64,000 nucleotides of DNA from Azospirillum rugosum (lineage in GTDB: Bacteria; Pseudomonadota; Alphaproteobacteria; Azospirillales; Azospirillaceae). The notes beneath the pieces are model-generated. The model was not told the DNA's origin and ran no database searches. It worked only from the letters and a program-made list of their open reading frames with translations. Location: NCBI RefSeq assembly GCF_017876155.1, contig NZ_JAGINP010000018.1:124001-188000 (forward strand), given 5' to 3'. A program made the position numbers and the translations under genes. This document shows positions 8,049 to 18,064 of the stretch, one piece after another; position 1 is the stretch's first letter, and each line of letters starts with the position of its first letter.

Positions 8049-8163
8049 TCTATCCCCTCTCCCCTCTGGGGAGAGGGTTAGGGTGAGGGGGTCCCGCAAC
8101 GCCTGCGCTTTTGGTTCCCCGACATCCCCCTCACCCCGACCCTCTCCCCAGAGGGGAGAGGGA
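8049..8163. repeat. G/C-rich palindromic intergenic repeat, copy 2
   Basis: Two inverted modules of the type CCCCTCTCCCCTCTGGGGAG and CTCTCCCCAGAGGGGAG flank a short core between hldD and lgt. The left module carries GAGAGGGTTAGGGTGAGGG. Same general family as the copies at 6803 and 25144. Confidence 0.75.
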
Positions 8164-8199
8164 GCGGGAAAAAGCAACAACAAGAGGCATTCGCCGCGC

Positions 8200-9006
8200 A
8201 TGCTCGCCCTCGCCTTTCCCGCCATCGACCCGGTCGCCGTCGAGTTCGGGCCGATCGTCATCCGCTGGTACGCGCTGGCCTATCTGGCGGGCTTCGTGCT
8301 GGGCTGGCGCTACTGCCTGCATCTGGCGCGCACCAACCCCGGCCGCCCCTCGCCGGAGGACTTCGACGACTTCCTGACCTGGGCGGTTGTCGGCGTGATC
8401 CTGGGCGGGCGCACGGGATACGTGCTGTTCTACAATTTGCCCTTCTACCTGGAAAACCCGCTGGACGCGCTGAAGGTCTGGCACGGCGGCATGTCCTTCC
8501 ACGGCGGACTGCTGGGCGTCGTCGTGGCGATCCTGCTGTTCTCGTGGAAGCGCGGCATCTCGGCGCTGGCCTTCGGCGACCTGATCGCGGCGGCGGCCCC
8601 CATCGGGCTGTTCTTCGGCCGCATCGCCAACTTCATCAACGGCGAGCTGTACGGCCGCGCGGCGCCCGACGTGCCGTGGGCGATCGTGTTCCCGCGCGAC
8701 CCGCTCCAGCTGCCGCGCCACCCCAGCCAGCTCTACGAATCCTTCCTTGAGGGGGCGGTTCTCTTCATCGTGCTCTTCATCGCCGTGCGGATGCCGGCGG
8801 TGCGGCAGCGGCCGGGCATGGCGGCGGGCATCTTCTTCATCGGCTACGGCCTGTCGCGCATCATCGCGGAGTTCTTCCGCGAGCCCGACGCCCAGCTGGG
8901 CTTCCTGTTCGCCGGGGCCACCATGGGCCAGCTGCTGTCCCTGCCGATGGTCCTGTTCGGCGTGGCGCTGGCCCTCTACGCCGCGCGCCGCCCGGCGGTT
9001 GCCTGA
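8200..9006 (+). CDS. lgt: prolipoprotein diacylglyceryl transferase
   Basis: 268-residue inner-membrane enzyme that transfers diacylglycerol from phosphatidylglycerol to the lipobox cysteine of prolipoproteins. About seven hydrophobic segments are visible. The family signatures are HGGMSFHGGLLG near residues 93-104 and the Lgt signature FGRIANFINGELYGR near 143-157. ATG at 8200 gives the usual N-terminus MLALAFPAIDPVAVEFGP; longer readings run back through repeat DNA and hldD. It lies downstream of hldD, separated by a repeat. Confidence 0.95.
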   Translation: MLALAFPAIDPVAVEFGPIVIRWYALAYLAGFVLGWRYCLHLARTNPGRPSPEDFDDFLTWAVVGVILGGRTGYVLFYNLPFYLENPLDALKVWHGGMSFHGGLLGVVVAILLFSWKRGISALAFGDLIAAAAPIGLFFGRIANFINGELYGRAAPDVPWAIVFPRDPLQLPRHPSQLYESFLEGAVLFIVLFIAVRMPAVRQRPGMAAGIFFIGYGLSRIIAEFFREPDAQLGFLFAGATMGQLLSLPMVLFGVALALYAARRPAVA

Positions 9007-9018
9007 CCGCCCTTCCGC

Positions 9019-9098
9019 CGTAGGTTGGGTGGAGCGAAGCGCAACCCAACATCCCCGTTACGCTGTTGGGTTCCGCCTTCGGCTCCACCCAACCTACG
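9019..9098. repeat. GTAGGTTGGGTG-type inverted repeat, copy 1
   Basis: An 80-base element with inverted ends CGTAGGTTGGGTGG and CCACCCAACCTACG and an inner pair GCAACCCAAC/GTTGGGTTCC. Two further copies lie at 20108 and 38137. It is located between lgt and the methyltransferase. Confidence 0.85.
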
Positions 9099-9112
9099 AA
9101 TGACCGTTCGCC

Positions 9113-10228
9113 ATGACCGACACCCCCGACAGCCTCGCCCAGCATCTCGCGCGCCGCATCCTGCTCGACGGGCCGCTGTCGGTCGCCGCCTTCATGGCGG
9201 AGGCGCTGGGCCATCCGCGCTTCGGCTACTACATGCGCCAGGACCCCTTCGGCGTGTCCGGCGACTTCACCACGGCGCCGGAAATCAGCCAGATGTTCGG
9301 GGAGCTGGTCGGCCTGTGGTGCGTCGACACCTGGGCGCGCCTCGGCGGGCCGGCCCCCTTCCACCTCGTCGAACTCGGCCCCGGCCGCGGCACGCTGATG
9401 CAGGACGCGCTGCGCGCCGCGTCCCTCGTTCCCGCCTTCCGGCAGGCCGCCCAGGTCCACCTCGTCGAGACGAGCCCCACCCTGCGCGACCGCCAGCGCC
9501 AGACGCTCAAAGACCTGCCCGTCACCTGGCACGACCGCCTCGACGACGTCCCCGACGGCCCGATCCTCATCATCGCCAACGAGTTCTTCGACGCCCTGCC
9601 CATCCGCCAGGTCCAGAAGACCAACCACGGCTGGTTCGAGCGGCTGGTCGACCTCGACCCCGACTCGCCCCCCGACGCGCCCCGCTTCCGCTTCGTGCTG
9701 GAGGCCTTCGGCAGCTCCGGCGCGCGGCTGGTGCCGGACCGCTTGCGCGACGCGCCGGAAGGCGGCGTGGTGGAGGTCTCCCCCGCCTCGCAAGCCGTCG
9801 CCCGCCTGATCGGGGAGCGGCTAGCCGCCCAGCCCGGCGCCGCCCTGGTCATCGACTACGGCTACAGCCACGGCCCCGCGGTGGGCGACACGCTCCAGGC
9901 CCTGCGCCGGCACGCCTACGCGCCCGTGCTGGAGGCGCCCGGGGAGGCCGACCTGACCGCGCATGTGGACTTCGCCGCCATCGCCGCCGCCGCGCGGGAC
10001 GGCGGTGCCGAAAGCTTCGGCCCGGTGGACCAGGGCGACTGGCTGGTCCGCCTCGGCATCCATCCGCGGGCAAGCGCGCTGAAGCGCAACGCCACGGCGA
10101 AGCAGGCCGGCGACATTGATTCGTCACTCAACCGCTTGATCTGCCACGATCAAATGGGCACCCTGTTCAAGGTCCTCGCGCTCGCCACCCCCGGACTGGG
10201 GGCCCCGGCCGGTTTCGAGGCCCCATAA
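9113..10228 (+). CDS. MidA/NDUFAF7-family SAM-dependent methyltransferase
   Basis: 371 residues of the DUF185 (Methyltransf_28) family. The SAM-binding strand and glycine loop are in LVELGPGRGTLMQD near residues 86-99. The family-typical PRFGYYM, GDFTTAPEIS and ANEFFDALPIRQ motifs are present in order. The mitochondrial relative NDUFAF7 methylates an arginine of complex I subunit NDUFS2; whether the bacterial protein does the same is not shown. It is followed after 32 bases by pgeF, a common arrangement lgt-MidA-pgeF in alphaproteobacteria, suggesting one transcription unit. Confidence 0.9.
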   Translation: MTDTPDSLAQHLARRILLDGPLSVAAFMAEALGHPRFGYYMRQDPFGVSGDFTTAPEISQMFGELVGLWCVDTWARLGGPAPFHLVELGPGRGTLMQDALRAASLVPAFRQAAQVHLVETSPTLRDRQRQTLKDLPVTWHDRLDDVPDGPILIIANEFFDALPIRQVQKTNHGWFERLVDLDPDSPPDAPRFRFVLEAFGSSGARLVPDRLRDAPEGGVVEVSPASQAVARLIGERLAAQPGAALVIDYGYSHGPAVGDTLQALRRHAYAPVLEAPGEADLTAHVDFAAIAAAARDGGAESFGPVDQGDWLVRLGIHPRASALKRNATAKQAGDIDSSLNRLICHDQMGTLFKVLALATPGLGAPAGFEAP

Positions 10229-10260
10229 CAACGAGACCGGCACAGCAAAGGGACGGGTCT

Positions 10261-11028
10261 GTGATCACGCTTGGCGCGCTGAACGACATCACCCACATCC
10301 GACACGCCTTCTTCACCCGCACGGGCGGGGTTTCCACGGGGCTCTACGCATCGCTCAACGTCGGGTTCGGGTCCGGCGACGCGCCGGCCGCCGTGGCGGA
10401 GAACCGCGCCCGCGCAGCCGCCCGGCTGGACGTGACGCCGGACCGGCTCGTCACCTGCTACCAGGTGCACAGCCCGACCTGCGTGGTCGTCACCGAGCCG
10501 TGGCGGCCGGAGAACGCGCCCAAGGCCGACGCCATGGCGACGAACCGGCCGGGCATCGCGCTCGGCATCCTGTCGGCCGACTGCGCCCCGGTGCTGTTCG
10601 CCGACGAGAAATCCCGGGTGATCGGCGCCGCCCATTCCGGCTGGAAGGGCGCCAAGGGGGGCGTGCTGGAGGCGACCGTCGCCCGCATGGTGGAGCTGGG
10701 CGCCAAGCCCGGCCGCATCGTCGCGGCGATCGGCCCCTGCATCGCCCAGCGCTCCTACGAGGTCGGGCCGGAATTCCCCGGCCCCTTCCTGGAGGAGGAC
10801 GCGCGCAACCGCGACTATTTCGCGCCGGCGCGCAAGCCCGGCCATTTCCTGTTCGACCTCGTCGGCTACGTCGCGCGCCGGCTGGGCGACGCCGGGGTCG
10901 AGGTGATCCAGCGCTGCCCCAACGACACGGTGGTGGAGGAGGACCGCTTCTTCAGCTACCGCCGCTCCTGCCTGCGTGGCGAGACGGACTACGGCCGCGG
11001 CCTGTCGGCCATCGTCCTCCAGGGCTGA
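10261..11028 (+). CDS. pgeF: peptidoglycan editing factor PgeF (multicopper oxidase/laccase-like fold)
   Basis: 255 residues of the YfiH/DUF152 family. In E. coli YfiH (PgeF) removes misincorporated serine from peptidoglycan precursors; animal relatives act on purine nucleosides. Conserved metal/catalytic motifs are visible: TCYQVHSP with its His, SADCAPVLF with its Cys, and AAHSGWKGAKGGV with its His. The start is GTG at 10261; no in-frame ATG lies near it. It follows the MidA-type gene closely. Confidence 0.9.
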   Translation: MITLGALNDITHIRHAFFTRTGGVSTGLYASLNVGFGSGDAPAAVAENRARAAARLDVTPDRLVTCYQVHSPTCVVVTEPWRPENAPKADAMATNRPGIALGILSADCAPVLFADEKSRVIGAAHSGWKGAKGGVLEATVARMVELGAKPGRIVAAIGPCIAQRSYEVGPEFPGPFLEEDARNRDYFAPARKPGHFLFDLVGYVARRLGDAGVEVIQRCPNDTVVEEDRFFSYRRSCLRGETDYGRGLSAIVLQG

Positions 11029-11179
11029 TCCGTTGGGACGAGTCGAGGACGGAGGTGGGGCGGGAGCGGCACCACCGCCGTTCCCGCCCTCATCAGTTCG
11101 AACCACTGATTGATTGCGATCCAACCCATATGGGGTAAGATCGACTCCTGCGTGAACACGTTTCGCAAGGGAGGCCGGG

Positions 11180-11599
11180 ATGCAGCTCGACTGGCGCGAC
11201 GAAATGGTTCTCGACAACGGGGGCCTCGACACCGACCACCGGCTCCAGCACGAACTGATCCGCCAGTTCGTCGACCTCCCCGGCGAGGAGGCGAAGCGCG
11301 ACCACGCCCTGGCCCTGCTGGAGGAACTGCGCAACGTGTCGTCCCGCCATTTCCTGCGGGAGGAGCGGATCCAGGCCTCCATCCGCTACCCGCAGATCGA
11401 GGAGCACCGGGCGCAGCACCGCCGGCTGGCGGGCCTGCTCGACGAGATCATCGACCAGGTGGAGGCGCGCGAGTCGGTTTTCACCTACGCCTACACCAAG
11501 AGCAAGGCGGACGAGCTGCTGCAATTCTGGTTCTTCGACCATTTCGCGAAGGCCGACATGCGCCTGAAACCACACCTTGCCAAATTCGCCGTACGGTGA
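11180..11599 (+). CDS. bacteriohemerythrin
   Basis: 139-residue single-domain hemerythrin with the full di-iron ligand set: His20, His57, Glu61, His76, His80, His121 and Asp126. Such proteins bind O2 reversibly in the cytoplasm and are common in motile microaerophiles, where they may buffer or deliver oxygen. GGGAGG precedes the ATG at about seven bases. It stands alone between pgeF and prs. A strong hairpin near 11055-11090 separates it from pgeF. Confidence 0.92.
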   Translation: MQLDWRDEMVLDNGGLDTDHRLQHELIRQFVDLPGEEAKRDHALALLEELRNVSSRHFLREERIQASIRYPQIEEHRAQHRRLAGLLDEIIDQVEARESVFTYAYTKSKADELLQFWFFDHFAKADMRLKPHLAKFAVR

Positions 11600-11777
11600 C
11601 GCTTCCGCCATGCGGAACGCGCAGGGCCGGACTTCTGCGACCTCTTGGAGCGTCCGTCATGGAACGTTTACATAGGCACGCCCCTTTGTTATGGTCCGCC
11701 GCGTTTTCAAGGGGCGACGTCGGGTCTACTCCGACGCGCGCCCTGAAACCTTTTCCCTGCAGAGAGAGCCGACTGCG

Positions 11778-12713
<936 letters not shown>

Positions 12714-12743
12714 CGGCAGCCAACTTATTCTGCGACGAACGAA

Positions 12744-12775
12744 CGGAGCGGCCCCGGCTGCTCCGTTTTCGTTTG
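12744..12775 (+). terminator. intrinsic terminator after prs
   Basis: CGGAGC (12744-12749) pairs with GCTCCG (12760-12765), with G/C-rich interior pairing, followed by TTTTCGTTT. Confidence 0.75.
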
Positions 12776-12923
12776 CGGGCGTGCGCGTTGTTCCGGAAGC
12801 CGCGCCGCCGGCCACCGACCGGCCACTCCGCGCTTGACGCCGGCCCCCGCATGGCTTAATCACCGCGCCCACGCGTCAGCACCCCTGGAGGCTGGCGCTT
12901 TTTTCCGTTCGAGGAGCATTCCT

Positions 12924-13529
12924 ATGACTCAGATCGTTCCGCTCAGCGCCGAAACGCGCGACCGGGCCGGCAAGGGGACCGCCCGCCAGACCCGTCGTGA
13001 TGGCCGCATTCCGGCCGTGATCTACGGTGACAAGCAGGCCCCCGTTATGATTTCGCTGGAGAAGTTCACGTTCACGCGTGTCCTGCACCAGCCGGGCTTC
13101 TTCACGCACCTGTTCGACATCACGGTCGACGGCGCCACCCACCGCGTTCTGCCGCGCGACGTGCAGTTCCACCCGGTGACCGACGTCCCGCTGCACGTGG
13201 ACTTCCTGCGCGTGTCGGCCGAGACCCGCACCCACGTCCAGGTTCCGGTCGAGTTCGTCGACCAGGACAAGTCCCCGGGCCTGAAGCGCGGCGGCGTGCT
13301 GAACGTCGTCCGCCACGAGCTGGACGTGTCCGTCTCCGCCGGCAACATCCCGGAGCACATCACGATCTCCTGCGAGGGCTTCGACGTCGGCGATTCGATC
13401 CACATCTCCGCGGTGAAGCTGCCGGAAGGCGTCACCTCGACGATCACCGACCGCGATTTCACGATCGCCACCATCGTCGCTCCGTCGGGCCTGAAGTCCG
13501 AGGGCGCCGAGGAGGCCGCCGCTTCCTAA
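12924..13529 (+). CDS. rplY: 50S ribosomal protein L25/general stress protein Ctc
   Basis: 201 residues, the long two-domain form. The N-terminal L25 domain (about 5-90) binds 5S rRNA; the C-terminal beta domain (about 97-185) is the TL5/Ctc extension. GAGGAG lies nine bases before the ATG at 12924. The start gives MTQIVPLSAETRDRAGKGTA, typical of alphaproteobacterial L25. It is followed by a strong terminator and then pth, the conserved prs-rplY-pth-ychF order of alphaproteobacteria. Confidence 0.95.
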   Translation: MTQIVPLSAETRDRAGKGTARQTRRDGRIPAVIYGDKQAPVMISLEKFTFTRVLHQPGFFTHLFDITVDGATHRVLPRDVQFHPVTDVPLHVDFLRVSAETRTHVQVPVEFVDQDKSPGLKRGGVLNVVRHELDVSVSAGNIPEHITISCEGFDVGDSIHISAVKLPEGVTSTITDRDFTIATIVAPSGLKSEGAEEAAAS

Positions 13530-13552
13530 CGCGGGAATCGGCACTGGTTGCG

Positions 13553-13581
13553 ACAGGGGGCTTCGGCCCCCTGTTTCGTTT
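13553..13581 (+). terminator. intrinsic terminator after rplY
   Basis: Perfect stem ACAGGGGGC (13553-13561) with a TTCG tetraloop and GCCCCCTGT (13566-13574), followed by TTCGTTT. It suggests pth has its own promoter or is reached by partial read-through. Confidence 0.9.
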
Positions 13582-13602
13582 GTAGGATAGGGAGTTTTCG
13601 CC

Positions 13603-14178
13603 ATGCTGCTGCTGGTGGGATTGGGCAACCCCGGCGCGGAGTACGCGCGCAACCGGCACAACATCGGCTTCATGGCGGTCGAGGAGATCGCGCGCCGCCA
13701 CGGCTTCAGCCCCTGGCGCAAGCGCTTCCAGGGCCAGACCGCGGACGGCACGGTGGCCGGCGACAAGATCCTGGCGCTGGAGCCGCTGACCTTCATGAAC
13801 GTGTCCGGCCAGTCGGTCGTCGCCGCCCTGCAATTCTTCAAGCTGAAGCCCGAGAACGTCGTCGTCATCCATGACGAGCTTGACCTGCCCCCCGGCAAGA
13901 TCCGCGTCAAGAAGGGCGGCGGCCACGGCGGGCACAACGGCCTGCGCTCCATCGACAGCCACATCGGCAAGGACTACTGGCGCATCCGGCTCGGCATCGG
14001 CCACCCCGGCAACAAGGATCTGGTCAGCGGCTACGTCCTGCACGACTTCGCCAAGGCCGACCAGACCTGGCTCGACCCGCTGATCGACGCCGTCGCCGAC
14101 AACTTCCCCCTGGTCGTGAAGGGCGAGGCCGAAAAGTTCATGAGCAAGGTGGCGCTCGCGACCGGCCCGGGGAAGTAG
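13603..14178 (+). CDS. pth: peptidyl-tRNA hydrolase
   Basis: 191 residues, releases tRNA from peptidyl-tRNA dropped by ribosomes. The N-terminal GLGNPG and catalytic His19 in NRHNIGF are present, with FMNVSG, the HDELDLPPGKIR aspartate region and GGGHGGHNGLRSI in their usual order. Length is normal for the family. It lies between rplY and ychF, as in many alphaproteobacteria. Confidence 0.96.
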   Translation: MLLLVGLGNPGAEYARNRHNIGFMAVEEIARRHGFSPWRKRFQGQTADGTVAGDKILALEPLTFMNVSGQSVVAALQFFKLKPENVVVIHDELDLPPGKIRVKKGGGHGGHNGLRSIDSHIGKDYWRIRLGIGHPGNKDLVSGYVLHDFAKADQTWLDPLIDAVADNFPLVVKGEAEKFMSKVALATGPGK

Positions 14179-14272
14179 CGGGCCACCCCTCCCCCACTTC
14201 CCGTTTGCGCTTTCGTCCCCCACGTAGGATAAAGCGCCCCAATTCCTGACTTTTCCGACGGCGAGCACCCCC

Positions 14273-15373
14273 ATGGGCTTCAACTGCGGCATCGTCGGCC
14301 TGCCGAACGTCGGCAAGTCGACCCTGTTCAACGCGCTGACCGCCACCCAGGCGGCCGAGGCGGCCAACTTCCCCTTCTGCACCAAGGAGCCGAACGTCGG
14401 CCGCGTCGGCGTTCCCGACCCGCGGCTGGACAAGCTGGCGGCCATTGCCAAGTCGCAGAAGATCATCCCGACCCAGCTGGAGTTCGTGGACATCGCCGGC
14501 CTGATCCGCGGCGCCTCCAAGGGCGAAGGGCTCGGCAACCAGTTCCTCGCCAACATCCGCGAGGTGGACGCCATCGTCCACGTCCTGCGCTGCTTCGAGG
14601 ACGACGACGTTACCCACGTGGAAGGCAACGTCGATCCCCTGCGCGACGCCGAGGTGGTCGAGACCGAGCTGATGCTCGCCGACATGGAAAGCCTGGAGCG
14701 CCAGCTCACCAGCCTCCAGAAGAAGGCCAAGGGCGGCGACAAGGACAGCAAGATCAAGGCCGACCTGATGGAGCGCGCCCTGAAGGTCCTCCAGGACGGC
14801 AAGCCGGCCCGCGTCGTCGAGGTCAGCGAGGAGGAGAAGCCGGTCTTCAAGCAATTCATGCTGCTGACCGCGAAGCCCGTCCTCTACGTCTGCAACGTGG
14901 AGGAGGCCTCGGCCGCCACCGGCAACAGCCTGACCGCCAAGGTCGCCGAGAAGGCCAAGGCCGAGAACGCCGGCATGGTCGTCATCTCCGCCGCCATCGA
15001 GGCCGAGGTCGCCCAGCTGTCCGACGCCGCGGAGAAGACGGAGTTCCTGGAGTCCCTGGGCCTGGAGGAAACCGGCCTGAACAAGCTGATCCGCGCCGGC
15101 TTCCAGCTGCTGGACCTGATCACCTTCTTCACCGTCGGCCCGAAGGAGGCCCGCGCCTGGACCGTGCGCCGCGGCGCCAAGGCCCCGGAAGCGGCCGGCG
15201 TGATCCACACCGACTTCGAGCGCGGCTTCATCCGCGCCGAGACCATCGATTTCGACAGCTACGTCACGCTGGGCGGCGAGCAGGGTGCCAAGGACAACGG
15301 CAAGATGCGCCAGGAAGGCAAGGAATACGTCGTCCACGACGGCGACATCTTCCACTTCCGCTTCAACGTCTAA
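14273..15373 (+). CDS. ychF: ribosome-associated GTPase/ATPase YchF (OLA1 family)
   Basis: 366 residues. The Walker A loop GLPNVGKST is at residues 8-16, the unusual G4-like element gives ATP preference in characterised members, and the C-terminal TGS domain (about 280-366) contains WTVRRGAKAPEAAGVIH and ends in FHFRFNV. A coiled-coil insert lies near residues 130-200. The protein associates with ribosomes and is linked to oxidative stress responses in E. coli. ATG at 14273 gives the standard MGFNCGIVGLPNVGKST start. Confidence 0.95.
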   Translation: MGFNCGIVGLPNVGKSTLFNALTATQAAEAANFPFCTKEPNVGRVGVPDPRLDKLAAIAKSQKIIPTQLEFVDIAGLIRGASKGEGLGNQFLANIREVDAIVHVLRCFEDDDVTHVEGNVDPLRDAEVVETELMLADMESLERQLTSLQKKAKGGDKDSKIKADLMERALKVLQDGKPARVVEVSEEEKPVFKQFMLLTAKPVLYVCNVEEASAATGNSLTAKVAEKAKAENAGMVVISAAIEAEVAQLSDAAEKTEFLESLGLEETGLNKLIRAGFQLLDLITFFTVGPKEARAWTVRRGAKAPEAAGVIHTDFERGFIRAETIDFDSYVTLGGEQGAKDNGKMRQEGKEYVVHDGDIFHFRFNV

Positions 15374-15383
15374 CCATCAACGT

Positions 15384-15424
15384 CCCCTCCCCCGTCGAAG
15401 ATGGGGGAGGGTCAGGGAGGGGGC
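15384..15424. repeat. G/C-rich palindromic repeat, copy 3 (half unit)
   Basis: One module only: CCCTCCCCC with a short loop and GGGGGAGGG, then TCAGGGAGGGGGC. It is the first thing after ychF and may act as its terminator. The remaining A+T-richer stretch to 15617 is a plausible promoter region for the EAL gene, with no clear -35/-10. Confidence 0.6.
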
Positions 15425-15617
15425 CCAACGCAACCACTCCCCTCCCCGTTGCCAATCCGCCGCACCCAAGCCCTCAATCGCCCCGCCCCATTCTTATCAC
15501 CACAGCACAGGTCGTTAACCCTTTCGTAACCACGGAAAAACCGCTTAACTACCCTTGAAATATGGTTAACAAACCGGTCTTCGACTGTTAAGGCCGGGGT
15601 GTTGAACTGGAGGGGGT

Positions 15618-16493
15618 ATGGCGGTGAACCAGAAGGCGTTCAGCGACACGGGCACCGAACCGGGCCTGAACCGGCCCACGGAGCCCACCCTTGCGCCGAT
15701 CGGCACTCCGGGAACCTTCACCGACCGCATCCGCGAGGCCATCGAGCGGAACGAGCTTCGCCTCGCCTACCAGCCGCAGGCCGACGTCGAGACCGGCCGC
15801 CTGACCGGGTTCGAGGCACTGTCGCGCTGGCGCCTGGACGACGGCACGGTCATCCCGCCCGACGTTTTCATTCCCATGGCGGAGACCAGCGACGCCATCC
15901 ACCTTCTGGGCGAATGGTCGCTGCGCCGCGCCTGCCAGACGGCGGCGCGCTGGATGCACGACGGCATCGCCGACCTGCCGGTGGCGGTCAACCTGTCGGC
16001 GCGCCAACTCGACGACCCGGGCCTGGCCCGCACCGTGCTCGGCATCCTGGCCGAAACCGGCCTGCCCGCCGCCAACCTGAAGCTGGAACTGACCGAAACC
16101 GCCCTGTTCGAGCACAGCGACTCCTCGCGTGAGGTGCTGACCCGGCTGCGCGGCGCCGGGGTGCGGCTGGTGCTGGACGATTTCGGGACCGGCTATTCCT
16201 CGCTGTCGCTGCTGCGCCGCGTGCCGGTGGAGGCGCTGAAGATCGACAAGCACTTCACCCAGGCGATGGTGGACGACCGCGACGCCGCGGCCATCGTCCG
16301 CGCGATCATCGACATGGCCCACGCGCTGGGCATGCAGGTGATCGCCGAGGGGGTGGAGACCAACGACCAGCTACTGTTCCTGCGCGCCTATCGCTGCGAC
16401 CGCATCCAGGGCTATCTGCTGGCGAAGCCCCTGCCGGAAGACGAGATTCCGGACTTCATCCAGCATCGCGACGCGACGCCGACAGGCGGATGA
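15618..16493 (+). CDS. EAL-domain cyclic-di-GMP phosphodiesterase
   Basis: 291 residues. After a 30-residue variable N-terminus without membrane segments, a single EAL domain (about 34-285) follows. The catalytic set looks complete: EAL at 66-68, VNLSARQL, LELTET, DDFGTGYSSL, KIDKHF, EGVET and QGYLLAKP. This predicts cleavage of c-di-GMP to pGpG in the cytoplasm, promoting motility over biofilm. There is no sensory domain, so activity is probably set by expression or partners. GGAGGGGG precedes the ATG. Its 3' end overlaps the convergent Nudix gene by 38 bases. Confidence 0.92.
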   Translation: MAVNQKAFSDTGTEPGLNRPTEPTLAPIGTPGTFTDRIREAIERNELRLAYQPQADVETGRLTGFEALSRWRLDDGTVIPPDVFIPMAETSDAIHLLGEWSLRRACQTAARWMHDGIADLPVAVNLSARQLDDPGLARTVLGILAETGLPAANLKLELTETALFEHSDSSREVLTRLRGAGVRLVLDDFGTGYSSLSLLRRVPVEALKIDKHFTQAMVDDRDAAAIVRAIIDMAHALGMQVIAEGVETNDQLLFLRAYRCDRIQGYLLAKPLPEDEIPDFIQHRDATPTGG

Positions 16494-16926
16494 CGCGCTC
16501 CGTCTCGTCCCACTCCGTCAGTTCGGCGGCCTCGTCCACCGTGACCCAGCGCGCCTCCAGCGCGTCGTCGGCGCAGACCGGCTCGCCCTCCGGGCTGTCC
16601 GCGGCGACCTCCACCAGGGTGTAGTGGAACTGCACCGCGCCGGCATCGTCGAGCGTCATGGCATCCACCACCGTGACGACCTCCGTCGGCACCACATGCA
16701 GGCCGGTTTCCTCCAGCGCCTCGCGCACGGCGGTCTCGAACACCGTCTCTCCAACCGCCTGCGCCCCGCCCGGCAAGCTCCACTGCCCCATCCGCGGCGG
16801 CCGTCCCCGGCGGATCAGCAGCACGCGCTCCCCACGCCAGACGATAACGCCCACCCCCACCCAGGGGCGGTCCGGATATTCGCGGCTGGAACGGTCGTCC
16901 GGAGCGGCAGTGGGTGTGTCGGCCAT
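16456..16926 (-). CDS. Nudix hydrolase (ADP-ribose pyrophosphatase-like)
   Basis: 156 residues. The Nudix box G-x5-E-x7-R-E-x2-E-E-x-G is intact from Gly54 to Gly75, ending REALEETGL. The family hydrolyses nucleoside diphosphates linked to another moiety; the N-terminal VGVGVIVWRGERVLLIRRG strand resembles ADP-ribose or MutT-like members, but the substrate is not certain. The gene is convergent with the EAL gene, with overlapping 3' ends, and divergent from the LysR gene. Confidence 0.9.
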   Translation of the reverse strand: MADTPTAAPDDRSSREYPDRPWVGVGVIVWRGERVLLIRRGRPPRMGQWSLPGGAQAVGETVFETAVREALEETGLHVVPTEVVTVVDAMTLDDAGAVQFHYTLVEVAADSPEGEPVCADDALEARWVTVDEAAELTEWDETERVIRLSASRRDAG

Positions 16927-17023
16927 GGGGATCCCTCGTTGTGCTTGACCCCGACGCTAACCCAGGCGGACAGTCGGACGCCAGGGGACAAGACGCAGGA
17001 CCTCATCCCATGAAACTCGCCCC

Positions 17024-17950
17024 ATGAAGCTGAACGAGATCCGCACCTTCGTGGCCGTGGCCGAGGCGCAGTCGGTGCAGGAGGCCGGCAACCGGCTGGG
17101 GCTGACTCAGTCGGCGGTGTCGCGCCTGATCCAGCGGCTGGAGGCGGAGCTGGGCGTCGCCCTGTTCGACCGCCAGACCAAGCCGCTCGTCCTCACCCGC
17201 GACGGGGAGCAGGCGCTGGCCCACGCGCGCCGCGTGTTGCAGGCGACCGACGATCTGTCCGACGCCTTCGCCGCGGTCACCCGGCCCCGCGGGTTGCTGC
17301 GCCTCGGCGTCGCCCATGTGCTGACCACGCTGACCGCGCACCAGCCGCTGGACACGCTGCGGGCCGCCTTCCCCGACCTGACGGTCCGGCTGCATTCGGA
17401 CTGGAGCACCCCGCTGATGGAGCAGGTCCGCAACGGCACGCTCGACGGCGCGGTGGTCCTTCTGTACGAGGGGCAGGTTCCGCCCGAGGATCTCGCGGCC
17501 ACCTGCGTCGGGCGGGAGCCGGTGAGCATCATCGCCCCGCCCGGGCGCCGCGATCCAACGATCCACGACATGAACGCGCTGGGCTGGGTGCTGCAGCCGG
17601 ACGGCTGCCGGTATCGCACCTCGCTGACGGAACTGCTGGCCCGGCACGGGTTGCCGCTGAACATCGCGGTGGAGGCCTTCGACCAGTCGCTGCTGGTGTC
17701 GCTGGTGGCGCGCGGTGTCGGATATGGGCTCGCCCCGCTGCGCCTGATCGCGCCGGTCACCCGCGCCACCCCGATCAGCACGGTGAACGTCCCCGACTTC
17801 GACCTGACCGTCGCCGTCTGGCTGGTCCGCGCCCGCTTCACCGGCCGCATCGGCCCCGTCTTCGACGCGCTGGAGGACAGCCTGCGCGCCGAACTGCCGT
17901 CCCGCTTCCCGTCGCCTTCCCTGCCGGTGCTTCATTCCGCCGCTGAATAA
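17024..17950 (+). CDS. LysR-family transcriptional regulator
   Basis: 308 residues. Residues 1-62 form the winged helix-turn-helix, with the recognition region LGLTQSAVSRLIQRLE; the rest (about 88-290) is the periplasmic-binding-protein-like effector domain. LysR proteins usually activate a neighbouring gene in response to a small molecule. The MFS transporter begins 114 bases downstream on the same strand and is a natural candidate target; the divergent Nudix gene is another. The effector is unknown. Confidence 0.92.
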   Translation: MKLNEIRTFVAVAEAQSVQEAGNRLGLTQSAVSRLIQRLEAELGVALFDRQTKPLVLTRDGEQALAHARRVLQATDDLSDAFAAVTRPRGLLRLGVAHVLTTLTAHQPLDTLRAAFPDLTVRLHSDWSTPLMEQVRNGTLDGAVVLLYEGQVPPEDLAATCVGREPVSIIAPPGRRDPTIHDMNALGWVLQPDGCRYRTSLTELLARHGLPLNIAVEAFDQSLLVSLVARGVGYGLAPLRLIAPVTRATPISTVNVPDFDLTVAVWLVRARFTGRIGPVFDALEDSLRAELPSRFPSPSLPVLHSAAE

Positions 17951-18064
17951 CCTTGTTTCCCGTTATGAATTTGATGAAAAGCCTGCCCCGCCCTATGGTG
18001 TCGTGACCAATCGTCAGGCTCTCCAACCTGGACAAGAGCCGGCACGGGCAGAGGGAGAGACTCC